A stretch of 35,229 bases of DNA from NCBI RefSeq assembly GCF_016031655.1, contig NZ_JACCHQ010000047.1:1-35229 (forward strand), in the 5' to 3' direction. The notes under the pieces were generated by a model. That model did no database searches and was not told the origin of the DNA. It worked only from the letters and a program-made list of their open reading frames with translations. A program made the translations under genes and the position numbers. Shown here one piece after another: positions 25,924-33,878 of the stretch (position 1 is its first letter; every line of letters starts with the position of its first letter). The DNA comes from Bradyrhizobium glycinis (GTDB taxonomy: Bacteria > Pseudomonadota > Alphaproteobacteria > Rhizobiales > Xanthobacteraceae).

Positions 25924-26076
25924 ATGAACAAGCCAGTCTCCGCCCATGCTTTGGAACCCTCGCATCACCTCGATCCCGATTCGCCGGACCTCGAGATCCT
26001 GCTCAATCGCATCGCCGAAGGCGCTAGCGAACGCGAACGGGAGCGCAACCTTCCCTTCAAGCGAACCCCTTATTGA
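25924..26076 (+). pseudogene. SfnB-like acyl-CoA dehydrogenase, N-terminal stub
   Basis: A 50-codon frame 37 bp after ssuA reads MNKPVSAHALEPSHHLDPDS, LEILLNRIAEGASERERERN, LPFKRTPY. The 'L..RIA.GA.ERERER.LPF' pattern matches the start of SfnB-type acyl-CoA dehydrogenases that accompany sulfone and sulfonate genes; these are normally near 400 residues. Similarity stops after LPF and no continuation was found in any frame downstream, so about 90% of the gene has been deleted. Confidence 0.55.
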
Positions 26077-27032
26077 GAGACGGTCCAAACCTATCTCGAG
26101 CTTAGCTTCCGCTGTTCCGCATCGATCCAGAGCCACAGGCGAAGCGACATCCATGACACTGACGACACCCGGCTGAGATCTCCAGCGAGACCACAAGCTC
26201 CGCGGAAAATGAGTGGAGCCCGCTCAAGAGGACGTAACATTTAGGAGCGCGATGCGTGCGACAGTCAAAAGGGCGTCTGAGCCAGAGGCCAGAAGGGCCG
26301 GCGGCGTCCTACTTGCTCAGCTCAGGTTCGGCAAATAAGCCCTGCCGCGACAGTCGTTCCGTGCTCTATAAGGCGCTTACCGCGACTGTTCGCCGAGCTC
26401 GCGTGGCGCGCGGCGCGGGTCGTCATGAACGCCTGTTGCACGATCTCGACCACATCGAGCTTCTGCTCCTCGACCACCGCGGTTTTGAGCCGATCGATGC
26501 TGGAGCCCCTTGCGCGGCAGTTCGGGTCCATTAATGGTCTTCCGTTCACGCACAGCTGCCAGCACACCGCCGCAGCGAGCCGACTGCTTCAAATGAGCTT
26601 CTAGATCTGGATCGTTGACATCAATTGCCCACCACGTTCCGTCCAAGCATATCGAGGGTGAAGAGACCAGAGTTTTACCTCCCTTGCCAGAACGCACCTC
26701 GTTAAGCTCAACTTTCACGATTTCCGCTCCCACCCAATTCAGATTTCAGTGTCGGCAACCTATCCCGGAATGGCTGCAGATTTAGTTGGAAGAGAATGAA
26801 CACTTTTAGACATTTCCTCGGCCAATTGCCTGCGGCGCGGGCTAGGCAGGGGGTGTTTGCCTCGGCTGTTCGGCAATCGGACGCCGCCATGTTTCGCGAA
26901 AATTAACCAAGAATTGTTTCTGTTACCCATAACACTTCCTTAAGACTTAAAGCTAAGCGAGACCGACTTTGCTAGTGGCTCGCGAGTCGCGCGGCAAACG
27001 CTTGACGCTATCTTTCCAATTTCAGGGAACGC
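26077..27032. other. Long intergenic/decayed region
   Basis: No recognised gene in about 950 bp. A minus-strand frame from a GTG at 26733 (beginning GAEIVKVELNEVRSGKGGKT, then DGTWWAIDVNDPDLEAHLKQ and SARCGGVLAAVRERKTINGP) looks protein-like for about 75 residues before losing character near 26520. It may be the start of a frameshifted unknown gene. The left end presumably records the deletion of the sfnB-like gene; the right end (26880-27032) is AT-richer and should contain the promoter of the DMT transporter. Confidence 0.35.
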
Positions 27033-28013
27033 ATGATGAGCGATATTACGGACGCCGCCCGCCATCCGCAGAACGCAATTGCCATTCCCGGCTTACGGAA
27101 GGATGACGTGGTTCGCGGAATATACTGCATGATCGCCGCGAGCGTGATGTTCGCACTCTCGAGCGCACTATCGAAATGGCAAGCCGCTCTCTATCCAGTT
27201 GGCGAGGTCATGTTCTTTCGCTCCGTTTCTGCGTTTGTCCTCTGCGCGGCATTGATCCTCCCGGCAACGGGCATGTCAGTCTTTAAGACTCGGCGGCCCC
27301 GCGCCCATCTTGCGCGCGGGCTGTCGCAGTCGATCTCGCAGACGTTCACTGTCATCGCCGTTAGTCTGATGCCGCTCGCAGGAGCGATCGCAATCAATTT
27401 CTCTGCATCGTTGTGGGCGGCCTTGCTGTCGTTTATCTGGCTTAAGGAGCGTGCCGGGATCGCGCGTTGGACCGCGCTGGTAACGGGATTCGTTGGTGTT
27501 CTCGTTGTTGTAAATCCAGGTGCAGATTCGTTGCAGATTGGCGCATTGTTTGCGCTGGCAAACGCGGTTATGTATGGCAGCGTCACGGTTGCCGTTCGCG
27601 GAATGACCGCAACCGAGTCGGCAAAGACGCTGTTGATGTGGCAGATGCTTACGATAACCTTCTTTCACTCCTTCTTACTGCTGTTTGGATTTCGGATGCC
27701 GGCGCCGGCTGACGCAATCATGTTGATCTTGAGCGGTGTTACAAACGCCGCGGCACAATATTTTTGGACGCAAGCGCTCCACCTAGCCCCGGCCGCCGCC
27801 GTCTCGCCGTTCTATTACCTGACGCTCGTCTGGGCACTTGCAATCGGATTTTTTGTTTGGGGCGACGTACCGACGCTTTTTCTTCTGATCGGGTCCGGCG
27901 TTGTTGTTGCATCCGGCCTGTTCCTGCTCGTGCACGAGGCTCGGCGACCATCCAAGAAGCTGATCTCCGGTGAACAAACTGGAGAGTACGGTCTTGAGAA
28001 AGTCGCTGGCTAA
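27033..28013 (+). CDS. DMT-superfamily (EamA) transporter
   Basis: A 326-residue inner-membrane protein with two EamA repeats, about ten transmembrane helices. It opens with GIYCMIAASVMFALSSALSK (TM1), with FRSVSAFVLCAALILPATGM next; the first-repeat end is FSASLWAALLSFIWLKERAG. The second repeat runs from LQIGALFALANAVMYGSVTV to YLTLVWALAIGFFVWGDVPT. Members export or import small metabolites such as amino acids; substrate cannot be read. Start ATG 27033 with AGGGAA upstream; the next codon is also ATG and may be used. It converges on the GGDEF/EAL gene with only 18 bp between stops. Confidence 0.88.
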   Translation: MMSDITDAARHPQNAIAIPGLRKDDVVRGIYCMIAASVMFALSSALSKWQAALYPVGEVMFFRSVSAFVLCAALILPATGMSVFKTRRPRAHLARGLSQSISQTFTVIAVSLMPLAGAIAINFSASLWAALLSFIWLKERAGIARWTALVTGFVGVLVVVNPGADSLQIGALFALANAVMYGSVTVAVRGMTATESAKTLLMWQMLTITFFHSFLLLFGFRMPAPADAIMLILSGVTNAAAQYFWTQALHLAPAAAVSPFYYLTLVWALAIGFFVWGDVPTLFLLIGSGVVVASGLFLLVHEARRPSKKLISGEQTGEYGLEKVAG

Positions 28014-28031
28014 ACGAGCGGGTCCCAAACT

Positions 28032-30668
28032 CTACGCGACAAATTTGCGTCCGGGCGACCATTTGGCAATCATTTCAGGAACTGTCGCTATTGGAACAGG
28101 CGGACTGAACAGATAGCCTTGCCCTTCGTCGCAATCGAGCGCCGCGAGAAAATCGTACTGCCCGACGGTTTCGATGCCTTCTGCCAACGTCGTCATTCCC
28201 AGAGCGCGAGCAATACTCACCACGGCTTGCACAATCACAACGTGCTCGGTGCCTTCAGCAAGGTCAGAAACAAACGACCTATCTATCTTGATTTTGTCGA
28301 AAGGGAAGCTGCGGAGGTAACTGAGAGAGGAATACCCCGTACCGAAGTCGTCCAACGAAATGCGGACGCCGAGTTGCTTCAACTGACGCAGGGTAGATAG
28401 GGTGGATTCATTATTGGTCATGAATACTCCCTCCGTAATTTCAAGCTCAAGGCGATGCGGCTCAAGTCCGGTTGCCGCCAGGGCGTGTCTCACGACCTCG
28501 GAGAGATTGGAAGCTGAAAACTGAATCGGGGAAAGATTGACCGCTATCTTAAGATTGTTCGGCCAGTGCGCGGCGCAGCGGCACGCCTCTCTCAGCGCCC
28601 ATTCACCAAGAGGTTGAATGAGTCCAGTATCCTCCGCAACCGCGATGAACGTTGTCGGCGGTACCATGCCATTGACAGGATGGCGCCATCGCACCAAGGC
28701 TTCGAAGCCGGTTATGATGTTGCTCCGCAAATTTAGGATGGGCTGATAATATAGTTCCATCTCATTTTGCTCGATCGCCTCGCGCAGATCGATCTCAAGC
28801 TGCCGTCGTTCCCTAAGCTCCCTGTTCATTGCAGCATGATAGAATCTATAGCTGCCACGTCCTTGGGCTTTGACCGCGTATAGTGCCAGATCGGCGGCAA
28901 TCAGAAGGTCGTCGCAATTTACTCCGTCGCACGGCCCAATGGCGATACCTACACTGATGCCAGAACGGATTCGGTGGCCTCCGATCTCAAAGGGCTTCTG
29001 CGCTGCCTCGATCATGCTATTCGCCAGGTCCGCGATCGCTGGTCGAGACTTAACCGTCGGCACAACAACTGCGAATTCATCGCCGCCGAGCCGTGCCAGC
29101 ACTTCATTTCCACCGAGCGTATTCTTTAAGCGCCGGGCCATCTCCTGCAGCAGCAAGTCACCGGTCTGATGGCCAAGGGTATCGTTGATAGCTTTAAAAC
29201 GATCAAGGTCAAGAAACAGGACGGCGAATTCCGCCGCTGGTTGCTCGTTGTCTACTGCCGATGGTTGCCGGCGGCTCATCTGGTCGAGCATGGAGCGGAA
29301 CATCCGCCGGTTTGGGAGACCGGTGAGTGAATCCTCAGAACTAAGGCGGACTGCATCTGCTTCAGCGCGCGATCTTTTCGTGACGTCAGTGAAGGTTTGG
29401 ACGAATCCACCATCGGGGAGACTTTCCCTGCGAATCTCGATGATTGATCCACCCGGCATCGTTCGTTCGCTAACGCCGAGTTCTCCTGCGACAAGATCTC
29501 CCAAGATCCGAACAGAAGCCTCGGTCAGTTTGCCCGTACGTGTCTCGTATTCGGCGAGTTGATCGACTCTTGGTGGGTCCTGTATGAACTCTACGGGCAA
29601 ATCGAGCAACTCGCCGCAGCGACGATTGATAATCGGAATCTGCTGATCATAGGTAACCAGCATAATTCCTTGGTTCATATACTCGAGCGTAAGGTCAAGC
29701 TGATTCGCTTTTTGTCTTGCCTTCGCGTCTATCCGTAGAAGCTGCTCAAGAGCAATGAGAACCAGCAAAGTAAGTACAGTGCCCACCAACGAGTTCAACT
29801 TGAGGGCGTTCCGAGAGCTTTCCAAGATCTGGCTTTTATTCAAGCTAACACTGACCCACAACGGATAGCCCTTGACCTTGCGGACAGTAATGAAACGCGC
29901 CTCGTTGTTGGCAGGATCAACGCTCTCAAATGTAGTTTCGACCCCGGCTCGCATTTGGGCGAGCAATTCTGTTCCGCTAAGATCGTCTCCAAGTGTGTAA
30001 CCGACCGCGCTCCCACCACTCGAACGAACCACGCCATCACTTCCGATCAGGGCGATCGCCGCCGCCGATCCAAAATTGATATTGTTGTAGAATTTCGTCA
30101 AATGGTCCGGATTGAGCGAGGCCACGACGACGCCGCCGAACGTCTGGTCACTGTTCACGAAGCGCCGCGTGAATTGCACGGACCATTTTCCGCTGGCACG
30201 GCCAACCACCGGCTTGCTGATAAAAAGCTGGTCCGCGATGTTGTTCACATGAAACTTAAAGTGCTCCCGATCACTCAGATCCAGGGCAGGCGCGGGTTGA
30301 GGACCGCTGTTCGACGCGCGCATAATTCCCTTGTCATCAATAATGGCGACTTGGACGATGATGTCGCTCAGCACGTCGGTCGTGTTGGCAATAGCGCTAA
30401 AGCTAACCGTATTTTTCCGGGTCTCAATGCTCCGTCGCAAGTATAGGAGCGCCTTATCAATTTCTCCGATTGATCGAAGAACATTCTCTTCGAATACCAG
30501 CGCAAAGTTATGAGCGTCCCGATACGCCTCTCTTTGGTCCCCCCGAAGATCGCCGAAGTATTTTACAGCAACTCCTGCCCACATCATGGTGATGATCACC
30601 AGGCCGAAAATTGCCGAGCTTCGACGCTCAGCAATCAGCTTTGGCAGCTCTAGGATTTGTAAATTCAT
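28032..30668 (-). CDS. Membrane-bound GGDEF-EAL c-di-GMP cyclase/phosphodiesterase with Cache-type sensor
   Basis: An 878-residue signalling protein. It has TM1 (residues about 18-38), a periplasmic double-Cache-like region (40-285), TM2 (292-312) and a PAS-like segment (about 325-430, LEYMNQGIMLVTYDQQIPII). A GGDEF domain follows (435-612; LTGLPNRRMF, LDLDRFKAINDTLGH, active-site LARLGGDEFAVV at 525-536). An EAL domain follows that (635-870; EALVRWRHP at 656, DDFGTGYSSLSYL at 773-785, AEGIET, DEGQGYLFSPP). Both active-site signatures are intact, so it could make and degrade c-di-GMP. The residues before GGDEF are GGNE, not the RxxD I-site, so product inhibition is probably absent. The ligand is unknown. 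It is divergent from the gene at 30855. Confidence 0.93.
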   Translation of the reverse strand: MNLQILELPKLIAERRSSAIFGLVIITMMWAGVAVKYFGDLRGDQREAYRDAHNFALVFEENVLRSIGEIDKALLYLRRSIETRKNTVSFSAIANTTDVLSDIIVQVAIIDDKGIMRASNSGPQPAPALDLSDREHFKFHVNNIADQLFISKPVVGRASGKWSVQFTRRFVNSDQTFGGVVVASLNPDHLTKFYNNINFGSAAAIALIGSDGVVRSSGGSAVGYTLGDDLSGTELLAQMRAGVETTFESVDPANNEARFITVRKVKGYPLWVSVSLNKSQILESSRNALKLNSLVGTVLTLLVLIALEQLLRIDAKARQKANQLDLTLEYMNQGIMLVTYDQQIPIINRRCGELLDLPVEFIQDPPRVDQLAEYETRTGKLTEASVRILGDLVAGELGVSERTMPGGSIIEIRRESLPDGGFVQTFTDVTKRSRAEADAVRLSSEDSLTGLPNRRMFRSMLDQMSRRQPSAVDNEQPAAEFAVLFLDLDRFKAINDTLGHQTGDLLLQEMARRLKNTLGGNEVLARLGGDEFAVVVPTVKSRPAIADLANSMIEAAQKPFEIGGHRIRSGISVGIAIGPCDGVNCDDLLIAADLALYAVKAQGRGSYRFYHAAMNRELRERRQLEIDLREAIEQNEMELYYQPILNLRSNIITGFEALVRWRHPVNGMVPPTTFIAVAEDTGLIQPLGEWALREACRCAAHWPNNLKIAVNLSPIQFSASNLSEVVRHALAATGLEPHRLELEITEGVFMTNNESTLSTLRQLKQLGVRISLDDFGTGYSSLSYLRSFPFDKIKIDRSFVSDLAEGTEHVVIVQAVVSIARALGMTTLAEGIETVGQYDFLAALDCDEGQGYLFSPPVPIATVPEMIAKWSPGRKFVA

Positions 30669-30854
30669 GCCGAGAACAGGCCCCCTATCGGCAGGGCTTA
30701 CTCGTCGGATATTTCGGGCGACTTAACTTCATTGATCGGCCACCGGAGCGTGGAAGGTTAACCTTAATAGATGGGCCACCACTCTTCCGAGTTGACGTTG
30801 AGAAAAATAACCGATTATTAACTCGCGATAAAAAGATCTTCTTTCGGAGTTCAT

Positions 30855-31718
30855 ATGTCCGGTTGCGATACGGTTGGTTCGAAAGAAGACCCATTAACCA
30901 ACGCTGAAATGGCGGCTCGTCCGCACCCCTTTTGCAACAAAGCAGTTGACGGAGTATTTGAAGGATCAATCGAAATTGCGATGCCTGTCACTCCTCGAGC
31001 CAAGGAGATCGCGCCAGAAAAGGTCCTGCAAGCCTTTAATACCTGGGCTTTTAAGCGCGAGCAGCCTGACAACTCTGTTGCAATGTTGCAGAGCATTTCC
31101 AAATCAATTGCAGTCAGAAATCCCGTTCCGTTTGTGCTCTATTGGGGCAAAGGTCCGCGGTCCAACATCGACAAGCCAGACTTCGAATGTCTGAACTATT
31201 TGGCTGCCTTCAGCCGCCGCATCAGTAAAATATATGCGCCCGGGGCGGCACTAAAGTTGATTTTCACCGATACCCATGCGGAATTGAACGGACATTCGTC
31301 ACAGAACATACGCCAATATTTTGATGAGGTTGCGGATGGCGCCCGCGAACTCGGTTTCGAGAGCTGTTGGTTGGGCGACCTCACAAAGGACGCGGAAGCG
31401 AGTGATACAAGTCCTTTAATCGATGAGATCGCACCGGAGCCGACGTTCGAGCGGCTGCTTGCTAGCGCGATGAAATGGTATCGTGGAAATGGAAGCTGTG
31501 AAGAGGGCGCATTACAATACTACCGGATGAACATGGTCGAAAAACGCGCGGTCGAACGTGCATTTCCCGACTCAATTTTCATTACCTTCAATGGAAGCGA
31601 ATTTCGAGGGCTTTTTCCGCAAAACCTTCCAATCTTCTACATGTATTCGCTTCGCAAAGGGATCAGCATCAAGCCCTGGTTCCTCTTCCCAGATACGGCC
31701 ACCTGCGACCCTCGTTGA
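30855..31718 (+). CDS. Putative Dit1/PvcA-like (isonitrile synthase superfamily) protein
   Basis: A 287-residue protein with GGAG 5 nt before ATG 30855. Segments recall the Dit1/PvcA family (PF05141): VPFVLYWGKGPRSNIDKPDF (91-110), LNYLAAFSRRISKIYAPGAA (113-132), LKLIFTDTHAELNGHSSQ (133-150, the 'PGA.l.l..sD.ha' block), and a terminal LRKGISIKPWF (266-276) where PvcA has a comparable Pro-Trp. PvcA enzymes turn an amino acid plus ribulose-5-phosphate into an isonitrile. The usual partner, a PvcB-type Fe/2-oxoglutarate oxygenase, is not present. Base composition is less GC-rich than the sulfur operons. Alternative: an unrelated hypothetical protein; the resemblance is by eye. Confidence 0.4.
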   Translation: MSGCDTVGSKEDPLTNAEMAARPHPFCNKAVDGVFEGSIEIAMPVTPRAKEIAPEKVLQAFNTWAFKREQPDNSVAMLQSISKSIAVRNPVPFVLYWGKGPRSNIDKPDFECLNYLAAFSRRISKIYAPGAALKLIFTDTHAELNGHSSQNIRQYFDEVADGARELGFESCWLGDLTKDAEASDTSPLIDEIAPEPTFERLLASAMKWYRGNGSCEEGALQYYRMNMVEKRAVERAFPDSIFITFNGSEFRGLFPQNLPIFYMYSLRKGISIKPWFLFPDTATCDPR

Positions 31719-31815
31719 TACTTTGCCACTGCCAAGTTGGCGAATAGCGACAAGCGTTATGCCGTCATTCGAATCCGACTGCCACGCATCCAACGAACCG
31801 TGCGTCAACGAGAAA

Positions 31816-32358
31816 TCAGAGGCTAATGTAGCCAAGGTAAGCCAGCCTGAATGTCAGCGCTTGCACGCTGACTTTGTATTTCTTTGCAAGCTTTTCCAAA
31901 ACATCACCGTCGCCGAGCAGGTCGAAATCTGAGTTATGAAGATCCTGCTCTAAAAAGACGGCTGGCATGAGCAACTCCGCCGCAAATAGATTTGCTTCCT
32001 TCTCGTCGGTGTCTTCACCTTTCGCCGATTCCGGACTTCTCAAATTGACCCTGAAAGCTCCCTGGTTTTCATCCAAATGAACGTCTTGCCCCTCATGTAG
32101 GAGAAAGTGACCGAGTTCATGTGCAATCGTGAACCGTTGGCGGTGAGGGTGATGAGATTTGTTAGCACCAATCACCGCTCCGTTGCTTTTCCGATCCCGC
32201 ACAAGGAATCCTGAAAGAGTGTCATCAACCTTATCCAACTTGATTTGGATGCCCAGCGCGCGTGCAATAGCGTCTACGGGCACTGGGCCATGCGCCACGT
32301 TGTGCCGGGACAAAAGCATCTCAACTTGCTGCCGTATCAACTTTCTACGGACTGCCAT
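31816..32358 (-). CDS. ImmA/IrrE-family metallopeptidase
   Basis: A 180-residue protein with the zinc-peptidase motif HELGH (H80-H84, in RFTIAHELGHFLLHEG) and the downstream glutamate helix EKEANLFAAELLMP (E121), followed by a C-terminal helix-turn-helix-like segment LAKKYKVSVQALTFRLAYLG. This is the COG2856 ImmA/IrrE fold. Such peptidases cleave or inactivate a partner repressor in mobile elements and stress responses. It overlaps the upstream XRE gene by 14 bp, the standard regulator-peptidase pair. The natural target is therefore the XRE protein or genes it represses. Confidence 0.92.
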   Translation of the reverse strand: MAVRRKLIRQQVEMLLSRHNVAHGPVPVDAIARALGIQIKLDKVDDTLSGFLVRDRKSNGAVIGANKSHHPHRQRFTIAHELGHFLLHEGQDVHLDENQGAFRVNLRSPESAKGEDTDEKEANLFAAELLMPAVFLEQDLHNSDFDLLGDGDVLEKLAKKYKVSVQALTFRLAYLGYISL

Positions 32359-32683
32359 CGTCGTGCTCTTTACTTTTTAAGGCGCTCGTTGAGCTCTTGA
32401 TCCACTCTAGTCCTTTTTGCGTCTTGTCGCGCAATGCGATTTCGAGACTGTCTGCTTTGGGAAGCAAATCCGTCACCGGCACATCCAAGGCGCGCGAAAT
32501 GTCGACAAGCGTGTGCAACAAGATTTGTTGGCGTCCTTTTTCAATATTTAGAATCGCGGTTCTGGTCAGGTTTGCCTTGCGCGCAAGTGCTTCTTGCGTG
32601 AGGCGGCCAACGCGTGCTCGCGCGATCAAGCGGCCTACGACCGCATAGAATTGTCGGTTCTCTTCGAAACGGGCGCGTCTCAT
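32345..32683 (-). CDS. XRE-family helix-turn-helix regulator
   Basis: A 112-residue regulator with an HTH_3 domain: RLTQEALARKANLTRTAILN, IEKGRQQILLHTLVDISRAL and DVPVTDLLP. The basic N-terminus is RRARFEENRQFYAVVGRLIA. I start at ATG 32683; a TTG at 32686 is also in frame. It is transcribed into the ImmA gene. A palindromic AATGAC repeat lies about 65 bp upstream (32748-32760) and is a plausible autoregulatory operator that would also face the plus-strand genes. Confidence 0.9.
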   Translation of the reverse strand: MRRARFEENRQFYAVVGRLIARARVGRLTQEALARKANLTRTAILNIEKGRQQILLHTLVDISRALDVPVTDLLPKADSLEIALRDKTQKGLEWIKSSTSALKSKEHDDGSP

Positions 32684-32747
32684 CAACGACAGCGAATCAG
32701 TGCCATGAGGCGTTTAATTGCCACAGAGGCGCCGTGGAGTCAATGTC

Positions 32748-32760
32748 AATGACAGTCATT
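32748..32760. promoter_or_regulatory. Candidate operator of the XRE regulator
   Basis: AATGACaGTCATT is a perfect 6+1+6 palindrome, and a third AATGAC half-site follows at 32764-32769. It lies between the XRE gene and the plus-strand E2-like gene, where an operator is expected. A tiny plus-strand frame (32743-32826, 27 codons, MSMTVINNDEFKKTFTTSKK) starts across it and has GGAG close upstream; whether it is expressed is unknown. Confidence 0.4.
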
Positions 32761-32864
32761 AACAATGACGAATTTAAAAAGACATTTACAACATCCAAGA
32801 AGCTGGTACGCTCCAGTCGCGGTTAGATTCGAGAGGTGGCATCCAATGATCGAGAGAACTGCCG

Positions 32865-33791
32865 ATGACCCCCGAGACTAAGGCCGTGTTGCAGCGGATT
32901 GGCGCCGCCTTGGACGAGCACCGAGCGCTTCGCGTCCACGTTCACGGGCTAGTTGCCCTGCACCAAGAGTCCAAGAGAGCAGTCTCAGCTAAGGAGAACT
33001 GGAATGAACGACAAGGAAAGGGAAGATCCGCAGCCCGATCACGGGAAAGGCCCGCCCGACGGAAAGGGCCGACCTGTGGACCACGGCCGGCCGGTGCCTC
33101 ATCACGGATCAGCGTCGATCTGCTCCGTGCCGCGTATCAGGTCCAGATAGCGTCACTTAAGGAAGCGTACCCTGAATCCCGAACATTTCCTGACGAGGAT
33201 GGAATGTGGCTCATCGCAAAAAGCTCGATCATTTCGGGCTTGATGCGTGAAGCCACGTTTCTCGTAGCTCTTCCCTATAGATCAGGGGCAGGGCCACGCG
33301 GGTGGGCCTTCTGGACTGCCGATGGCCAGCCTAGATGGATCGGACCCCGGCACACCAATTTCTACGACGGTTCTATCTGCGCCTTTGCCCCGCACGACCG
33401 CGTATGGTTTGATGGCGGCGATCTTACAACACTGCTCGATCTCTACACCGTCTGGACCGTGCGCCATCTGCACCTGGAGGTTTTCGGTCGATGGCCAGGA
33501 AAGCAGTACGCCCTATTGGGGGCGGACCCACGAGTACAAGCATATTACCGGAAGATTGAGTGCAATGATGATGAGCTATGTGGTTGCGGCTCCGAAACTC
33601 TGCGGTACGCCGAGTGCTGCAAGCAATCGGACCTGCAATGGGATCCGATGCAACTCATGTCTCTGTTCTTGAGCCGTGTTCCGGGCGGCTTTTCCACCCG
33701 CCGGCCGCCTCGCTCAGTCCTGGAGTTCATCAACGGTCAATCACATCTTCCACGAATAGCCGAGGTCCATCTTCAGATGAACTCGCCTTGA
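32865..33791 (+). CDS. Prokaryotic ubiquitin-conjugating E2-like protein with C-terminal SEC-C motif
   Basis: Residues about 83-235 look like a UBC fold. LLRAAYQVQIASLKEAYPES and WLIAKSSIISGLMREATFLV lead to PRGWAFWTADG, then the E2 active-site signature PRHTNFYDGSICAFAP: HTN (163-165) in the place of eukaryotic HPN, and catalytic Cys172 in the GSIC context also found in eukaryotic E2s. LDLYTVWTVRHLHLEVFGRW follows. The C-terminus has a SEC-C zinc motif, C239-x-C241-G-S-x4-Y248-x2-C251-C252. Bacterial E2s work with E1 and JAB partners in ubiquitin-like conjugation, several antiviral; no such partner is seen here. The first 80 residues in this frame are low-complexity and probably not native: the strongest Shine-Dalgarno (AAGGAG before ATG 33004) opens a different frame. 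The gene may be an N-terminally damaged remnant. Confidence 0.65.
   Translation: MTPETKAVLQRIGAALDEHRALRVHVHGLVALHQESKRAVSAKENWNERQGKGRSAARSRERPARRKGPTCGPRPAGASSRISVDLLRAAYQVQIASLKEAYPESRTFPDEDGMWLIAKSSIISGLMREATFLVALPYRSGAGPRGWAFWTADGQPRWIGPRHTNFYDGSICAFAPHDRVWFDGGDLTTLLDLYTVWTVRHLHLEVFGRWPGKQYALLGADPRVQAYYRKIECNDDELCGCGSETLRYAECCKQSDLQWDPMQLMSLFLSRVPGGFSTRRPPRSVLEFINGQSHLPRIAEVHLQMNSP
33004..33150 (+). CDS. Out-of-frame short ORF with strong ribosome binding site, possible ubiquitin-like gene start
   Basis: AAGGAGAACTGGAATG gives the best ribosome binding site in this region. The 48-codon product begins MNDKEREDPQPDHGKGPPDG and continues KGRPVDHGRPVPHHG, a Pro/Gly/His-rich disordered sequence. 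It then overlaps the E2-like frame (which becomes recognisable at 33111) and stops at 33150. Either this is the native start of a neighbouring gene (for example a ubiquitin-like modifier with a flexible tail) fused by deletion to the E2 gene, or the E2 gene itself starts here and has a frameshift. Confidence 0.3.
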   Translation: MNDKEREDPQPDHGKGPPDGKGRPVDHGRPVPHHGSASICSVPRIRSR

Positions 33792-33878
33792 GTGTGGCCT
33801 GGGTCCCGGTCTGAACTCATCGATGGGAGACGTGCTACACGAACACGTGCACGCGGACGTATGCCCTATCTGAAGAAG

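Noticed and set aside
31572..31932. Overlapping frames between the PvcA-like gene and immA
   Set aside because: Both strands' short frames overlap established genes and carry no motif.
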